A stretch of DNA of 64,000 bases from Proteiniborus sp. MB09-C3 (GCF_030263895.1 NZ_CP127161.1:1860001-1924000); one strand, 5' to 3'. Positions 1 to 8,432 are shown, numbered from the stretch's first letter. Notes: generated by a model from the letters alone, not told the origin. Translations and numbers: made by a program.

Positions 1-697
1 ATTGTGAGAGAAGATTTTGTGTATTGTAGTCAAGCTTGTTAAATTCACTTAGCAGCATATGTTCTTTATTAGTTAAGTTTTGCATGAAATGACCTGTATT
101 GACAGATACAGGTTTACATAGATATTTAGCTTCTAATATTACCTCATAAGGAATGGGATTACTTGTCAGGTTATAGCTTTCACCAGTATAATGCAAAAAC
201 AAACTATTCTCCTCAAACCAATTAACAAAATATGAATATAGCTGTTCGTTACTTAAAAATTCAGCACTATTCATTTCAGGTATAAAGTCTAAGAGCTCAC
301 GAGCCATCGTTACATCCTTTGGTTCTGCAGATAATAGCTTATTTGCTATTAAATATAGACTATTGATGTCACATGATTCAAAAAAAGCCCATATTAAGTC
401 GTGATTAAAGCAGCATTTTCTGTGTCTTTCAAATATTAAATCTGCTATTGTAGGTAGATTTTCCTTATCCTTATATATAACTGCCAGTAATATTGCAGTT
501 TTATCTAATACTTCATCAAGTTGATCTTCTGGAATTTCAATTGTACTTCTAGATTCCAATATCCATTTCAAAGCAGAATAAGATAGCTGTACATTATTAA
601 CTGATAGGCTTTCATTGCTTGACATGCTATTAATGCCTGAAATGAATTCTTTAATAAATGTCATAGCCGTCTTTTGTATTAAGCTTAAATCCTCCAT
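1..697 (-). CDS. Unrecognised protein, 3' end beyond window edge
   Basis: An open frame on the minus strand starts at the ATG at 695-697 and runs without a stop to the left edge, so at least 232 residues are present and the C-terminus is missing. A ribosome binding site (AAAGGAGATG) lies just upstream. The protein begins MEDLSLIQKTAMTFIKEF and looks soluble, acidic and helical, with no signal peptide and no membrane segment. Cysteines in RHRKCCFNHD (around residue 100) are the only notable cluster. I do not recognise the family and assign no function. It is real coding sequence by start signal, length and codon use. Confidence 0.75.
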   Translation of the reverse strand, partial: MEDLSLIQKTAMTFIKEFISGINSMSSNESLSVNNVQLSYSALKWILESRSTIEIPEDQLDEVLDKTAILLAVIYKDKENLPTIADLIFERHRKCCFNHDLIWAFFESCDINSLYLIANKLLSAEPKDVTMARELLDFIPEMNSAEFLSNEQLYSYFVNWFEENSLFLHYTGESYNLTSNPIPYEVILEAKYLCKPVSVNTGHFMQNLTNKEHMLLSEFNKLDYNTQNLLSQ

Positions 698-781
698 ATA
701 AACATCTCCTTTTTTTATGATAATAGGGGATATATTATATAGTATTGTTTATATGGCAATTGTGTCCTTAGTTAGACTTAG

Positions 782-825
782 CAAAAAAACAAAAATGGCT
801 ATTAAAATATTCCAATAGCCATTTT
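782..825 (-). terminator. Intrinsic terminator of the small peptide gene
   Basis: Read on the minus strand, AAATGGCTATT pairs with AATAGCCATTT and is followed by TTTGTTTTTTTG. This is a classic rho-independent terminator about 100 bases after the 21-codon reading frame at 918-983. Confidence 0.85.
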
Positions 826-873
826 CTTAGTATAATGCCTTGTTTCAGGTTTTATTATCTGCCAACTGCAGAT

Positions 874-902
874 GGCTTTTCAGTTCACTTTGAGAAAAAG
901 CC
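874..902 (-). other. Hairpin in the 3' UTR of the small peptide gene
   Basis: GGCTTTT (874-880) pairs with AAAAGCC (896-902) around a 15-base loop. A second small hairpin, ATCTGC/GCAGAT, sits at 857-873. Both fall between the 21-codon reading frame and its terminator, so the short transcript would carry several stem-loops. Confidence 0.5.
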
Positions 903-917
903 TTTTTCGTCAGGTAT

Positions 918-983
918 TCAGAAGTTTACTTCGCCAGTATTACGGTTGATAATGATGTATTCTTGGCCAGCAGAAAATGACAT
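918..983 (-). CDS. Putative 21-residue peptide
   Basis: The minus strand has a near-perfect ribosome binding site (TAAGGAGGTGAT) five bases before an ATG at 981-983. It opens a 21-codon frame that begins MSFSAGQEYIII, ends NTGEVNF and stops at TGA (918-920). A TATAAT box about 32 bases upstream and an intrinsic terminator downstream make a self-contained transcription unit of about 230 bases. The peptide is polar at both ends with a short hydrophobic core (YIII), has no signal peptide and matches nothing I know. It may be a true small protein or the coding part of a dual-function RNA. Confidence 0.5.
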   Translation of the reverse strand: MSFSAGQEYIIINRNTGEVNF

Positions 984-1014
984 GATATCACCTCCTTATT
1001 AGTAGTTTGACCAT

Positions 1015-1043
1015 ATTATAGATAAATATAATATTACATTAAA
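1015..1043 (-). promoter_or_regulatory. Candidate sigma-A promoter of the small peptide gene
   Basis: On the minus strand a TATAAT -10 box (1015-1020) has a weak -35 (TTTAAT, 1038-1043) at 17 bases spacing. The predicted start near 1008 leaves a 5' UTR of about 25 bases that carries the AGGAGG site. Confidence 0.5.
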
Positions 1044-1276
1044 TAACTATAGATAAAATCTATAGCAAATAATTAAACGCTTTTCATTTTTATCTTTTAT
1101 TCAAATCTCATATTTACAAGTGTTAGAAAATTGTCATATAAAAATATTATGTTTGAGGAGCAAATAATATGATGAATATGGAGCATGACATATTTTGAAT
1201 ATATATTTGAAAAACAATATAGAATCAAGATAAGAAACAAAAAATAGATAATGGAATATTCCACTATCTATTTTCT
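1044..1276. other. Intergenic, no gene seen
   Basis: AT-rich stretch between the peptide promoter and the 3' end of apbE. I see no reading frame with a start signal. ATAATGGAATATTCCACTAT (1248-1267) is an inverted repeat just after the apbE stop and could act in apbE termination. Confidence 0.4.
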
Positions 1277-2371
1277 TTAATTAGGATTGGCACCGGAGGC
1301 ACCATTACTTTTCATAATTTTTTTCATTCCTTCAGTAGCTTCTACAGTTCCATCCTTTGTAACCCATATGGCTTCTACTCCATCAAGGCTATCTACTAAT
1401 TTGCGACCTTTTTCATAGGGCATTAGAAATACTGTAGTAGACAAAAAATCTGCTAATCCAGAATCCTCTGTGACTACTGTAACAGAGCGGAAATATTCTC
1501 CCGGCATAAGAGTTTGAGAGTCAATTAAGTGATGGATAATTTTATCATCAACAACATAATATCTTTGATAATCACCACTAGTTACTACGGAAGAGTTATT
1601 GATAAAAATAGTGTCTAGTAATTCTGAGTCATCAGAAAAAATAAACTTCTTAGGGTCTTGTATTCCTATCCCCCAGCGTTCACGAATGCCATCAAGAGGC
1701 TTTCCTAAGACACGTACATTTCCTCCTGCACTTATCATTCCAGATTCAAAGCCCTCAGCCATAATTTCCTTTGCAACAATTTCTGTAGCGAAGCCTTTTG
1801 CAACGGCTCCTACGTCTAGATTCATTTTTTTATCTTCTAGATATACTGTACTTTTTTCTGTATCAATTATTACTTTATCTATGTCTGTGTAATTATTGGC
1901 TTCCAATAGTTCCTCCATAGGAGGTATTTTAGCATTTTCAGGGTCGTATTCTGCTTCTTCTCGGTAGCGGCTCCATATACGAAGAACAGGCCCCATGGCT
2001 ATATTTGTCTTCCCATCTGTACGCTTATACCAATCCTTAGAAAAAAGAATAAGATCTATTATCTCCTTGTCTACTTTAACTGGCTTTATACCTGCATTGT
2101 CATTAATAGTTTTAATATTGTTTATTCCCTCATAGCTGTCATATATATCATACAGATTATGAAGCTCTCGAAACCTTTTGTGAATTTTATCTACATAAGA
2201 ATCAAATTCCTCTTCATTTTTGGTATAACCTACGACTTGTGTTAAAGTATCAAAGGTATCAAAAAAACTTTCACTATATTTTTGGTAAGGGTTTTTATCT
2301 ACTTTCTGACAACCACTAACAACAGAGGCAACTAATAATAAAACTAAAAATCCTATAATTATTCTTCTCAT
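1277..2371 (-). CDS. apbE: FAD:protein FMN transferase (ApbE), lipoprotein
   Basis: ApbE proteins transfer FMN from FAD to a threonine of extracytoplasmic flavoproteins. The chosen start is the ATG at 2369-2371, preceded by AAGGGTGAT, which gives 364 residues starting with a lipoprotein signal (lipobox VVSGC, Cys21); an upstream start at 2452 would bury the signal peptide. Family motifs are present: LDVGAVAKGFA (185-195), SAGGNVRVLG (214-223), TSGDYQRYY (264-272), HHLIDSQTL (280-288) and DFLSTTVFLM (308-317), the usual Mg-binding aspartate region. It lies directly downstream of a tandem-domain lipoprotein gene that carries TSSVT motifs, its probable substrate, though a hairpin separates them. 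Confidence 0.93.
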   Translation of the reverse strand: MRRIIIGFLVLLLVASVVSGCQKVDKNPYQKYSESFFDTFDTLTQVVGYTKNEEEFDSYVDKIHKRFRELHNLYDIYDSYEGINNIKTINDNAGIKPVKVDKEIIDLILFSKDWYKRTDGKTNIAMGPVLRIWSRYREEAEYDPENAKIPPMEELLEANNYTDIDKVIIDTEKSTVYLEDKKMNLDVGAVAKGFATEIVAKEIMAEGFESGMISAGGNVRVLGKPLDGIRERWGIGIQDPKKFIFSDDSELLDTIFINNSSVVTSGDYQRYYVVDDKIIHHLIDSQTLMPGEYFRSVTVVTEDSGLADFLSTTVFLMPYEKGRKLVDSLDGVEAIWVTKDGTVEATEGMKKIMKSNGASGANPN

Positions 2372-2440
2372 AATATCACCCTTGTTAATAATATCAAAAT
2401 TATATTTACATAGCAATATTCTAATTTGTGTATCTAAGCA

Positions 2441-2469
2441 AAACTCCTCCAAAATGTTTGGAGGAGTTT
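2441..2469. terminator. Hairpin between the PplA-like gene and apbE
   Basis: AAACTCCTCC (2441-2450) and GGAGGAGTTT (2460-2469) form a perfect 10-bp stem around a 9-base loop. On the minus strand it is followed by TTGCTT, a weak U-tract, so it may terminate partially and lower apbE expression relative to the lipoprotein. Confidence 0.6.
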
Positions 2470-2494
2470 GTAAAGTTTAATCTTATTCTATTAT

Positions 2495-3586
2495 TTATTT
2501 TGCGTTTGCATAAGATTCTACAACAGATGAGATATAGCCATCAACAGTTACGGTAACAGATGATGTTAATTCTGCTTCATCTGGTCTTGATTCTTTAAGC
2601 TTTATAGCTTTGATTTCATTTGCTGTTTTACCAACCATCCATTTTTCAAGTTCAGCTATTTGCTCGAACCATTCCTTGCCAACCTTAGAATTCTTAATCA
2701 TTCCATATTCTGGTCCTAGTTCAACTTTAGTTTTGAATACACCTGCTTTATCAGTAGTTAATTTACCATCTTTATCAAATTGAACTTTTGTTTGTGCAGT
2801 ATCGATTATAGTAGCAACTACTTTACCATCTTTGTCAAATGCTGTAGCAGCCATAGTTGTATTAACCTCTGCTGCTGGTAATGTTTCTTGGCCATCTACG
2901 TTTGCATATCCTTTTGATTTACTTATAGATATATCATGTCCAAGACCTAGTGTTACTGCTCCTGAATTAGTATCTATTGCATTATTGTATGCTTCTTCAA
3001 CAGCTGCGATATAGCCATCAACAGTTACGGTAACAGATGATGTTAATTCTGCTTCATCTGGTCTTAATTCGTTAAGCTTCATAGCCTTGATTTCATCTAC
3101 AGTTTTACCAATCATCCATTTCTCAAGCTCAGCTGCTTGTTCGAACCATTCTTTACCAATCTTCGAATTCTTGACCATTCCATATTCTGGTCCTAATTCA
3201 ACTTTAGTTTTATTTTCTGCAGCAAAGTCAGAAATAACTTGAAGATCTTTGTCAAATTCTACTTTTGTTTGAGCGGTATCAATAGTTATTTTAACAACTT
3301 TACCGTCTTTGTCAAATGCAACAGCAGCCATTACTGTATCAACTTGACCAAGTGGAAGAGTTTCTCCATCTAGATCCTTAGATTTATCTATCGATGTAAT
3401 ATGTCCAAGCCCTATCTTAACTATGTCTGTCTCATCTGCTGGTGTTGAATTATCTTGAGATGAGTTATCTCCTGATGCAGGAGTGTTATCTTTAGGTGTA
3501 TTGTTAGCAGGTTCTTTTGGTGAACAACCGATTAGCATAGTTGCCATTAAAATAAGTACTAAGAAAATTGAGATTGTTTTTTTCAT
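2495..3586 (-). CDS. PplA-like lipoprotein with two tandem FMN-binding-like domains
   Basis: The 363-residue protein has a lipoprotein signal (MLIGC, Cys21), a Ser/Asn/Pro/Asp-rich linker (22-55) and two homologous repeats (about 57-204 and 211-360). Each repeat has a GLGH motif, FDKDGKVV, AQTKVxFDKD, VELGPEYGM, GKEWFEQ and a terminal RPDEAELTSSVTVTVDGYI block (175-193 and 334-352). The TSSVT core (182-186 and 341-345) sits where FMN-binding domains carry the threonine modified by ApbE. Listeria PplA, a surface lipoprotein of flavin-based extracellular electron transfer, is known to carry two FMN groups; the tandem layout and the neighbouring apbE make this a close functional analogue by inference. 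SD is GGAGG before ATG 3584-3586. Confidence 0.75.
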   Translation of the reverse strand: MKKTISIFLVLILMATMLIGCSPKEPANNTPKDNTPASGDNSSQDNSTPADETDIVKIGLGHITSIDKSKDLDGETLPLGQVDTVMAAVAFDKDGKVVKITIDTAQTKVEFDKDLQVISDFAAENKTKVELGPEYGMVKNSKIGKEWFEQAAELEKWMIGKTVDEIKAMKLNELRPDEAELTSSVTVTVDGYIAAVEEAYNNAIDTNSGAVTLGLGHDISISKSKGYANVDGQETLPAAEVNTTMAATAFDKDGKVVATIIDTAQTKVQFDKDGKLTTDKAGVFKTKVELGPEYGMIKNSKVGKEWFEQIAELEKWMVGKTANEIKAIKLKESRPDEAELTSSVTVTVDGYISSVVESYANAK

Positions 3587-3626
3587 GTTATTACCTCCAC
3601 TTATTAATTAAATGTTTTACATAATG

Positions 3627-3656
3627 ATTATAGCATAATTGTTTATAGATAAACGA
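3627..3656 (-). promoter_or_regulatory. Candidate extended -10 promoter for the PplA-like gene
   Basis: The minus strand reads TGCTATAAT (3627-3635), an extended -10 element, about 40 bases before the start codon. The -35 region is poor (CGTTTA), as expected for an extended -10 promoter. Confidence 0.5.
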
Positions 3657-4139
3657 TTTCCGTGAATAAAGGTCATAAGTAAAGCATTTAATTCATATTG
3701 TTCATAAATTAACAAAGTATTTTGTACATAAAATTAAAATTACATTCAAAACTTTTTTGCAAAACATATAGCTTATAAAACTTGAAGAATTAAGGATATA
3801 TGCCTGTTAAGTAAAATAATAAATAAAAAATATAATCCAGAAATCTATTTAAATTACATATAATAGCTTATTTTTCTCTTAAAACTATACATGCTTTCAA
3901 TGTAAGAAAAAGAATTAAATTGATAGATAAATAACTATCAATTCATGATAATTGGGAAAATGAGGAATTAATTAAACGATATTTATTAATTAATTATCAA
4001 GCAATTGCTATTAACTATGGTAATAGATAAAATTATCTGTCAATATTAGAAGGAACTTTTTAAAAAATGTTTAATTTTTAGTATAAAGCTTTGTGTCTAG
4101 AAATATGAAGTAGGCAATAAATCATATGAGGAGGGGATA
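3657..4139. other. Intergenic, AT-rich, no gene seen
   Basis: Almost 500 bases of very AT-rich sequence between the divergent PplA-like gene and the DUF979 remnant. I find no reading frame with a ribosome binding site and no clear hairpin. It probably includes sequence left by decay of the upstream part of the DUF969/DUF979 operon. Confidence 0.4.
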
Positions 4140-4424
4140 ATGATTAAATTAATTGGTATCATAATAGTTATTATTGGATTTGCATTTAAATTTGATCTTA
4201 TTGGCATACCTTTTGTTATTAAGCTTGGGTTAAATCAAAATGTAATTGGAATACTTGGACTGACATCAGGCTTTTGTGGAACGCTTATGACTCCAATGGC
4301 TGCAAATTATAATGTGGTTCCCGTAGCAGTTTTGGAGATGAAGGATCGCTATGGAGTTATAAAAAAACAAATACCAGTTGCGCTTATATTTCAGATAATA
4401 ATAATGTATATAATGGGAAGATAG
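4140..4424 (+). pseudogene. Truncated DUF979 permease (C-terminal third)
   Basis: The 94 codons encode the C-terminal end of a DUF979 membrane protein: the diagnostic block GFCGTLMTPMAANYNVVP (around residues 45-62), then LEMKDRYGVIKKQ and a final membrane helix. Full DUF979 proteins are roughly 300 residues, so two thirds are missing. The frame does begin with an ATG behind GAGGAGGGG, which may be fortuitous or may permit translation of a three-helix fragment. DUF969, DUF979 and pyrrolidone-carboxylate peptidase commonly form one operon; the pcp start follows here, so this is a collapsed operon. Confidence 0.75.
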
Positions 4425-4438
4425 GAGTGAGAGATTAT

Positions 4439-4528
4439 ATGAAAATACTTGTTACTGCTTTTGATTTTTTTGGAGGAGAAACTGTTAATCCCGCTTATGA
4501 GGCTGTAGTTAGAGAACATAAGAGTTAA
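4439..4528 (+). pseudogene. Truncated pcp (pyrrolidone-carboxylate peptidase), first 29 codons
   Basis: The frame begins MKILVTAFDFFGGETVNPAY and continues EAVVREHKS before a stop. This matches the N-terminus of Pcp, which normally starts MKILVTGFDPFGG with NPxxEA soon after and runs to about 210 residues. Only the first 29 residues are left and no catalytic residue remains. It follows the DUF979 remnant by 14 bases with its own GGAGTGAG site. Confidence 0.75.
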
Positions 4529-4679
4529 AGCAGTATAATAACATTTTGTTGTATAGAAGATATCCTTATATCAGCAGCTAAAAGATAGAGGGAGATTTTT
4601 TATGCTTATGCTGTTGAAATATTTCGCCTCCCGTAATATAATTTGTTTTAGAGAGTAAAAATTAAAAGGGGGTAGTGCT

Positions 4680-6497
4680 TTGAGCAAAGAGTTAAAGGCA
4701 AGAAAAGATGTGGATCAATTACTTACATGGGACTTATCTGCAATATTTAAAACTGAAGGGGAATTTAATTCTGCTGTAAATGAGGCACAAGAGCTTACAG
4801 AGGAAATTGAAGGAAAGTATAAGGGCAGATTGAATTCAGCTACTGTGATTAATGAATGCCTGGATAAAATGAAAAAAGCAGTACAGGTAATTAATCTAAC
4901 TAGTACATATGCATATTTATCAGTGGCAGTTGACCAAACAAATACTGAAAATCAAGCTAGACAGATGAAGCTATCAAATATTTTTTCTAATCTTAACAGT
5001 AGATTAAGCTTTGTAAAAAGCGAGATTATAGAAGCTAGTGAAGATATTATTAATGAAGCCATAGAACAATCTATAGAAAATAGCGGATATTTAAAGGATA
5101 TAGTGGAAGCTAAAAGGCACGCACTTCACCCTGAGGCTGAAAGAGTATTATCTGCTCTATCTGGGACATTGAATTCTCCATATAGCATATACAATAGAGC
5201 GAAGCTTGCAGATATGGATTTTGGAACATTTACTGCAGATGGGAAAGAATATCCTCTAAGCTTTGTATTATTTGAAAATGAATGGGAATTTGAAAACAAT
5301 CATGAAATAAGAAGAACAGCATTTAAAGCTTTTTCGAATAAACTTAAAGAATATCAGCATACCGTAGCAGCTGCATACCAAGTTCAGGTTCAAAAAGAAA
5401 AGACTATGGCGACTCTTAGAGGCTTTGATTCAGTAATAGATAGCTTGTTATTCCATCAGAAGGTAGATAGAGAATTATATAATAGACAAATAGATTTAAT
5501 CATGGAAAAACTAGCTCCTCATATGAGAAGGTATGTGAAGCTGCTTCGGAAAATTCACAATATTGATGAAATGACTTTTGCTGATTTAAAGCTAGTAGTA
5601 GACCCTGATTTTGAACCTGCAATATCAGTAGAAGAATCTAAAAAGTATGTAGAGGAAGCATTATCTGTATTAGGCCAAGACTATTTAGATATGGTTAAAA
5701 GAGCCTATAATGAGAGATGGATAGACTTTGTTCAAAACAAGGGAAAATCTACAGGCGCTTTTTGCTCAAGTCCTTATGGAAGTCATCCATTCATACTGAT
5801 TTCATGGACTGAAAGAATGAGAGAAGTATTTGTATTAGCTCATGAGCTTGGCCATGCTGGACATTTTTATTTGGCTCATCAAAGCCAAAATATATTTGAT
5901 ACTAGGCCATCTCAATATTTTATAGAATCACCATCTACTATGAATGAAATGCTTATGGCAAACTATTTAATGAAGAATAGTGAGGATTTAAGATTTAAGA
6001 GATGGGTATTATCCTCTATGATTAGCCGTACCTACTATCATAATTTTGTAACTCATTTATTGGAAGCTGCTTATCAGAGAGAAGTATATAAGATTATTGA
6101 TGAGGGCGGAAGTGTACAGGCATCAAGGCTTAGTGCATTAAAGAAAACTGTGCTAGAGAAATTCTGGGGAGATACTGTAAACATAATAGATGGAGCAGAG
6201 CTTACTTGGATGAGACAGCCTCATTATTATATGGGATTATATCCATATACATATAGTGCTGGATTAACTATTGCTACTGAAGTAAGCAAAAGAATTTTAA
6301 ATGAAGGACAGTCTGCGCTAGATGATTGGAAGGAAGTACTAAAGGCAGGAGGAACTAAGACACCAGTAGAGCTTGCTAAAATGGCAGGAGTAGATATAAC
6401 GACAGAGAAGCCGCTGTTAAATACTATAGAGCATATAGGAAATATAATAGATGAAATTATAGAGCTTACAGAAAAATTAGAAGGTATAAGCTTATAA
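4680..6497 (+). CDS. pepF: Oligoendopeptidase F (M3 family)
   Basis: A 605-residue cytoplasmic zinc metallopeptidase that cleaves short peptides after import. The zinc motif is HELGH (His388, Glu389, His392) with downstream Glu416 in ESPSTMNE, the family's third ligand region. Length and the C-terminal MGLYPYTYSAGL block fit PepF. The start is TTG at 4680 behind AAAAGGGGG. It stands alone between the collapsed DUF979-pcp remnant and a terminator. A second M3 enzyme of a different subgroup is encoded at 20866-22563. Confidence 0.95.
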   Translation: MSKELKARKDVDQLLTWDLSAIFKTEGEFNSAVNEAQELTEEIEGKYKGRLNSATVINECLDKMKKAVQVINLTSTYAYLSVAVDQTNTENQARQMKLSNIFSNLNSRLSFVKSEIIEASEDIINEAIEQSIENSGYLKDIVEAKRHALHPEAERVLSALSGTLNSPYSIYNRAKLADMDFGTFTADGKEYPLSFVLFENEWEFENNHEIRRTAFKAFSNKLKEYQHTVAAAYQVQVQKEKTMATLRGFDSVIDSLLFHQKVDRELYNRQIDLIMEKLAPHMRRYVKLLRKIHNIDEMTFADLKLVVDPDFEPAISVEESKKYVEEALSVLGQDYLDMVKRAYNERWIDFVQNKGKSTGAFCSSPYGSHPFILISWTERMREVFVLAHELGHAGHFYLAHQSQNIFDTRPSQYFIESPSTMNEMLMANYLMKNSEDLRFKRWVLSSMISRTYYHNFVTHLLEAAYQREVYKIIDEGGSVQASRLSALKKTVLEKFWGDTVNIIDGAELTWMRQPHYYMGLYPYTYSAGLTIATEVSKRILNEGQSALDDWKEVLKAGGTKTPVELAKMAGVDITTEKPLLNTIEHIGNIIDEIIELTEKLEGISL

Positions 6498-6503
6498 AAT
6501 AAG

Positions 6504-6546
6504 ACTCAGTTCAGAGGAGAAAATCCTTTATGAACTGAGTTTTTTA
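6504..6546 (+). terminator. Intrinsic terminator after pepF
   Basis: ACTCAGTTCA (6504-6513) pairs with TGAACTGAGT (6531-6540), followed by TTTTTATTTT. Confidence 0.85.
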
Positions 6547-6631
6547 TTTTCAGCAGATTTTATTATTCTATATGCTTTTATTTTGAATATTTTTTCCCTT
6601 ATTGTAAATTCTATATACAGGAGGTGTTATT

Positions 6632-7144
6632 ATGTCACAATTAACTCAAAAAGAAAAATATCTATTAGAAGACCAAAAAAGTCAAGAAGAATTATGTGTT
6701 AAAAAGTACAATAACTATGCACAACAAACTCAGTGTCCACAGCTAAAGCAGTTATGCCAACAACTAGCTCAGCAAGAGCAGCAGCATCTAAATACTATCA
6801 ATCAGATACTTAGTGGGCAAACTCCTAGTATGGGTCAGCAACAAGGGCAACAGCAAGGCCAAAAACAAGGTCAGCAAGGCCAACAACAGGGTCAACAAAA
6901 TTCAAGTATGCAAAGCATGTCGTCATCAGGACAAACAGGAATGACAAATCAACAGGATGCTGACTTATGTACAGACCTTCTATCAACAGAGAAGTATGTT
7001 TCTGGAGTATACAATACAGCAATATTTGAGTTTAGAGACCCAAGTATTCGCCAAGCCTTAAATCATATTCAAAAAGAAGAGCAGCAGCATGGGGAACAAA
7101 TCTTTAACTACATGCAAAGTAAAGGCATGTACAATCCTAAATAA
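6632..7144 (+). CDS. CotF-family spore coat protein
   Basis: A 170-residue protein with two ferritin-like helical halves (about 5-60 and 108-165) separated by a Gln/Gly-rich low-complexity linker (about 65-105, repeats of GQQQGQ). The halves carry the coat F signature of Glu/His residues in EQQHLNTI and EEQQHGEQI. Such proteins are assembled into the spore coat in Firmicutes, so the gene implies sporulation. The ATG at 6632 is behind CAGGAGGTG. The Q-rich linker is longer than in typical members. Confidence 0.85.
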   Translation: MSQLTQKEKYLLEDQKSQEELCVKKYNNYAQQTQCPQLKQLCQQLAQQEQQHLNTINQILSGQTPSMGQQQGQQQGQKQGQQGQQQGQQNSSMQSMSSSGQTGMTNQQDADLCTDLLSTEKYVSGVYNTAIFEFRDPSIRQALNHIQKEEQQHGEQIFNYMQSKGMYNPK

Positions 7145-7158
7145 GAACAGAGAAAAAA

Positions 7159-7206
7159 TAGCACATAGTACATCAATTAATGATGAACTATGTGCTATTT
7201 TTTTAT
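7159..7206 (+). terminator. Intrinsic terminator after the coat protein gene
   Basis: TAGCACATAGT (7159-7169) pairs with ACTATGTGCTA (7187-7197), with an inner CATCA/TGATG stem, followed by TTTTTTTA. Confidence 0.85.
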
Positions 7207-7287
7207 TTGGAAGGAAACTTAATCCTAATGTAGAATAATATTATATGAGATAAGAAGTAAGCTGGTTATATTGTTGGGGGAAGATAA

Positions 7288-8409
7288 ATGAGGAAGCTAA
7301 TGTATTTGGGTTTGATTTTCAGTATGATAGCTGGACTTTTTATTACTAGTATTGTAGCAGCAGCTCCAGATGAGCCTAATAAAGACAAATCCTTATCAGA
7401 GATTCATGAAAGTCTGACTGGTGTCTCTGAAGAGGAGAAGGAAGTGCTTGAAAAGCTTTTTCTTCTATCACAGGATATAGAGGAAATGGACAGAAAGAAA
7501 GGCCAGATTCTAAAGGAAATAGAAAGCCTCAATGAAGAAGTGAAAAAAATAGAAAATTTGATTGAAGCTGAGACACTTTCCTATGAGGAAAATCTTAGTA
7601 TAATGGAAAATGTCCTAAAAAACTATCAAAGAAGCGGACCAGGCTCTTTCATTGAGCTCATTCTGAGCTCAGACAACCTAAAGATTTTATTGCAAAGACT
7701 TAACGCTTTAGGAGATATAACAAGAAACACCAATAGACTTTTAGAATCTTTACAGGAAAGTAAAGCTAAATTAGATACGGAAAAAAACAGAATAACTAAT
7801 AAGCTTATACTTGCCCAAAAACAGCAGGAAGAGCTGGAGGAAACCCTTGAAAAGAGTGTTGCTTTAAAGGAGGAGCTTGAAGTTCAGCTGACTTCTTTAG
7901 AAGGGGAAAGGACAAAGTATGAGGAATATTTAATTAAAATAGATCAATACTGGTCGCAGCTGAAACCATTGTTTGCTGAGACTGTCAGCGTATTTTCAAA
8001 TATGCTTCATGACAGTAGTATCCCACCAGACGCTATAAAGATAGAATTTTCTATTTTGAGTGTTAAAGGAATAATAGAAGAAAAGACTTTTAAGGAGATT
8101 ATTGCAGAGCAATCCTTCCCTACGAAATTAGAACTTGAATTTTCTTCTGATAAATTAGAGCTTATCATGCCTGATGAAAATCTCCACTTGGTGGGAGACT
8201 TTGCAATTGTAGATGGAAAAAAACTTATTTTTGAAGTAGATGAAGGCAGCTTTTTCGGAATGCCACTTGAGAAAGCTACTATAGAAGATCTATTTAGTGA
8301 TGGTTATATGGAACTTGACTTGGAACAGGTATTAGGTAAGAATAAATTAAAATCTATAAAGATAAATGATGATAATATAGAACTACAGATTACTCCTGTG
8401 TTTTTTTAA
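7288..8409 (+). CDS. Secreted coiled-coil protein, probable FtsEX partner without hydrolase domain
   Basis: A 373-residue protein with a signal peptide (residues 1-25, cleavage near IVAAA), a long coiled coil (about 50-215) and a C-terminal domain (about 235-373) rich in alternating hydrophobic strands. The coiled coil, including the RSGPGSFIELILSSDNL segment (around 111-127), matches the N-terminal part of PcsB/CwlO/EnvC proteins, which dock on the FtsX loop and are moved by FtsE. Those proteins end in a CHAP, NlpC/P60 or LytM domain; none is seen here, with no Cys-His or zinc motif. It starts an apparent three-gene operon with ftsE and ftsX (24-base gap), which supports the partnership. Inference: it activates a separate cell-wall hydrolase. 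Confidence 0.75.
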   Translation: MRKLMYLGLIFSMIAGLFITSIVAAAPDEPNKDKSLSEIHESLTGVSEEEKEVLEKLFLLSQDIEEMDRKKGQILKEIESLNEEVKKIENLIEAETLSYEENLSIMENVLKNYQRSGPGSFIELILSSDNLKILLQRLNALGDITRNTNRLLESLQESKAKLDTEKNRITNKLILAQKQQEELEETLEKSVALKEELEVQLTSLEGERTKYEEYLIKIDQYWSQLKPLFAETVSVFSNMLHDSSIPPDAIKIEFSILSVKGIIEEKTFKEIIAEQSFPTKLELEFSSDKLELIMPDENLHLVGDFAIVDGKKLIFEVDEGSFFGMPLEKATIEDLFSDGYMELDLEQVLGKNKLKSIKINDDNIELQITPVFF

Positions 8410-8432
8410 TAATATTTAGGGGGACAACTTTT

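Noticed and set aside
2832-3014. Plus-strand frames within minus-strand genes (also 1599-1892)
   Set aside because: Shadows of the PplA-like and apbE genes with no start signals.
6836-6900. The repeated CAAGG/CAACAAGG units in the coat gene as a CRISPR or tandem DNA repeat
   Set aside because: They are the codons of the Gln/Gly-rich linker, with no spacers.
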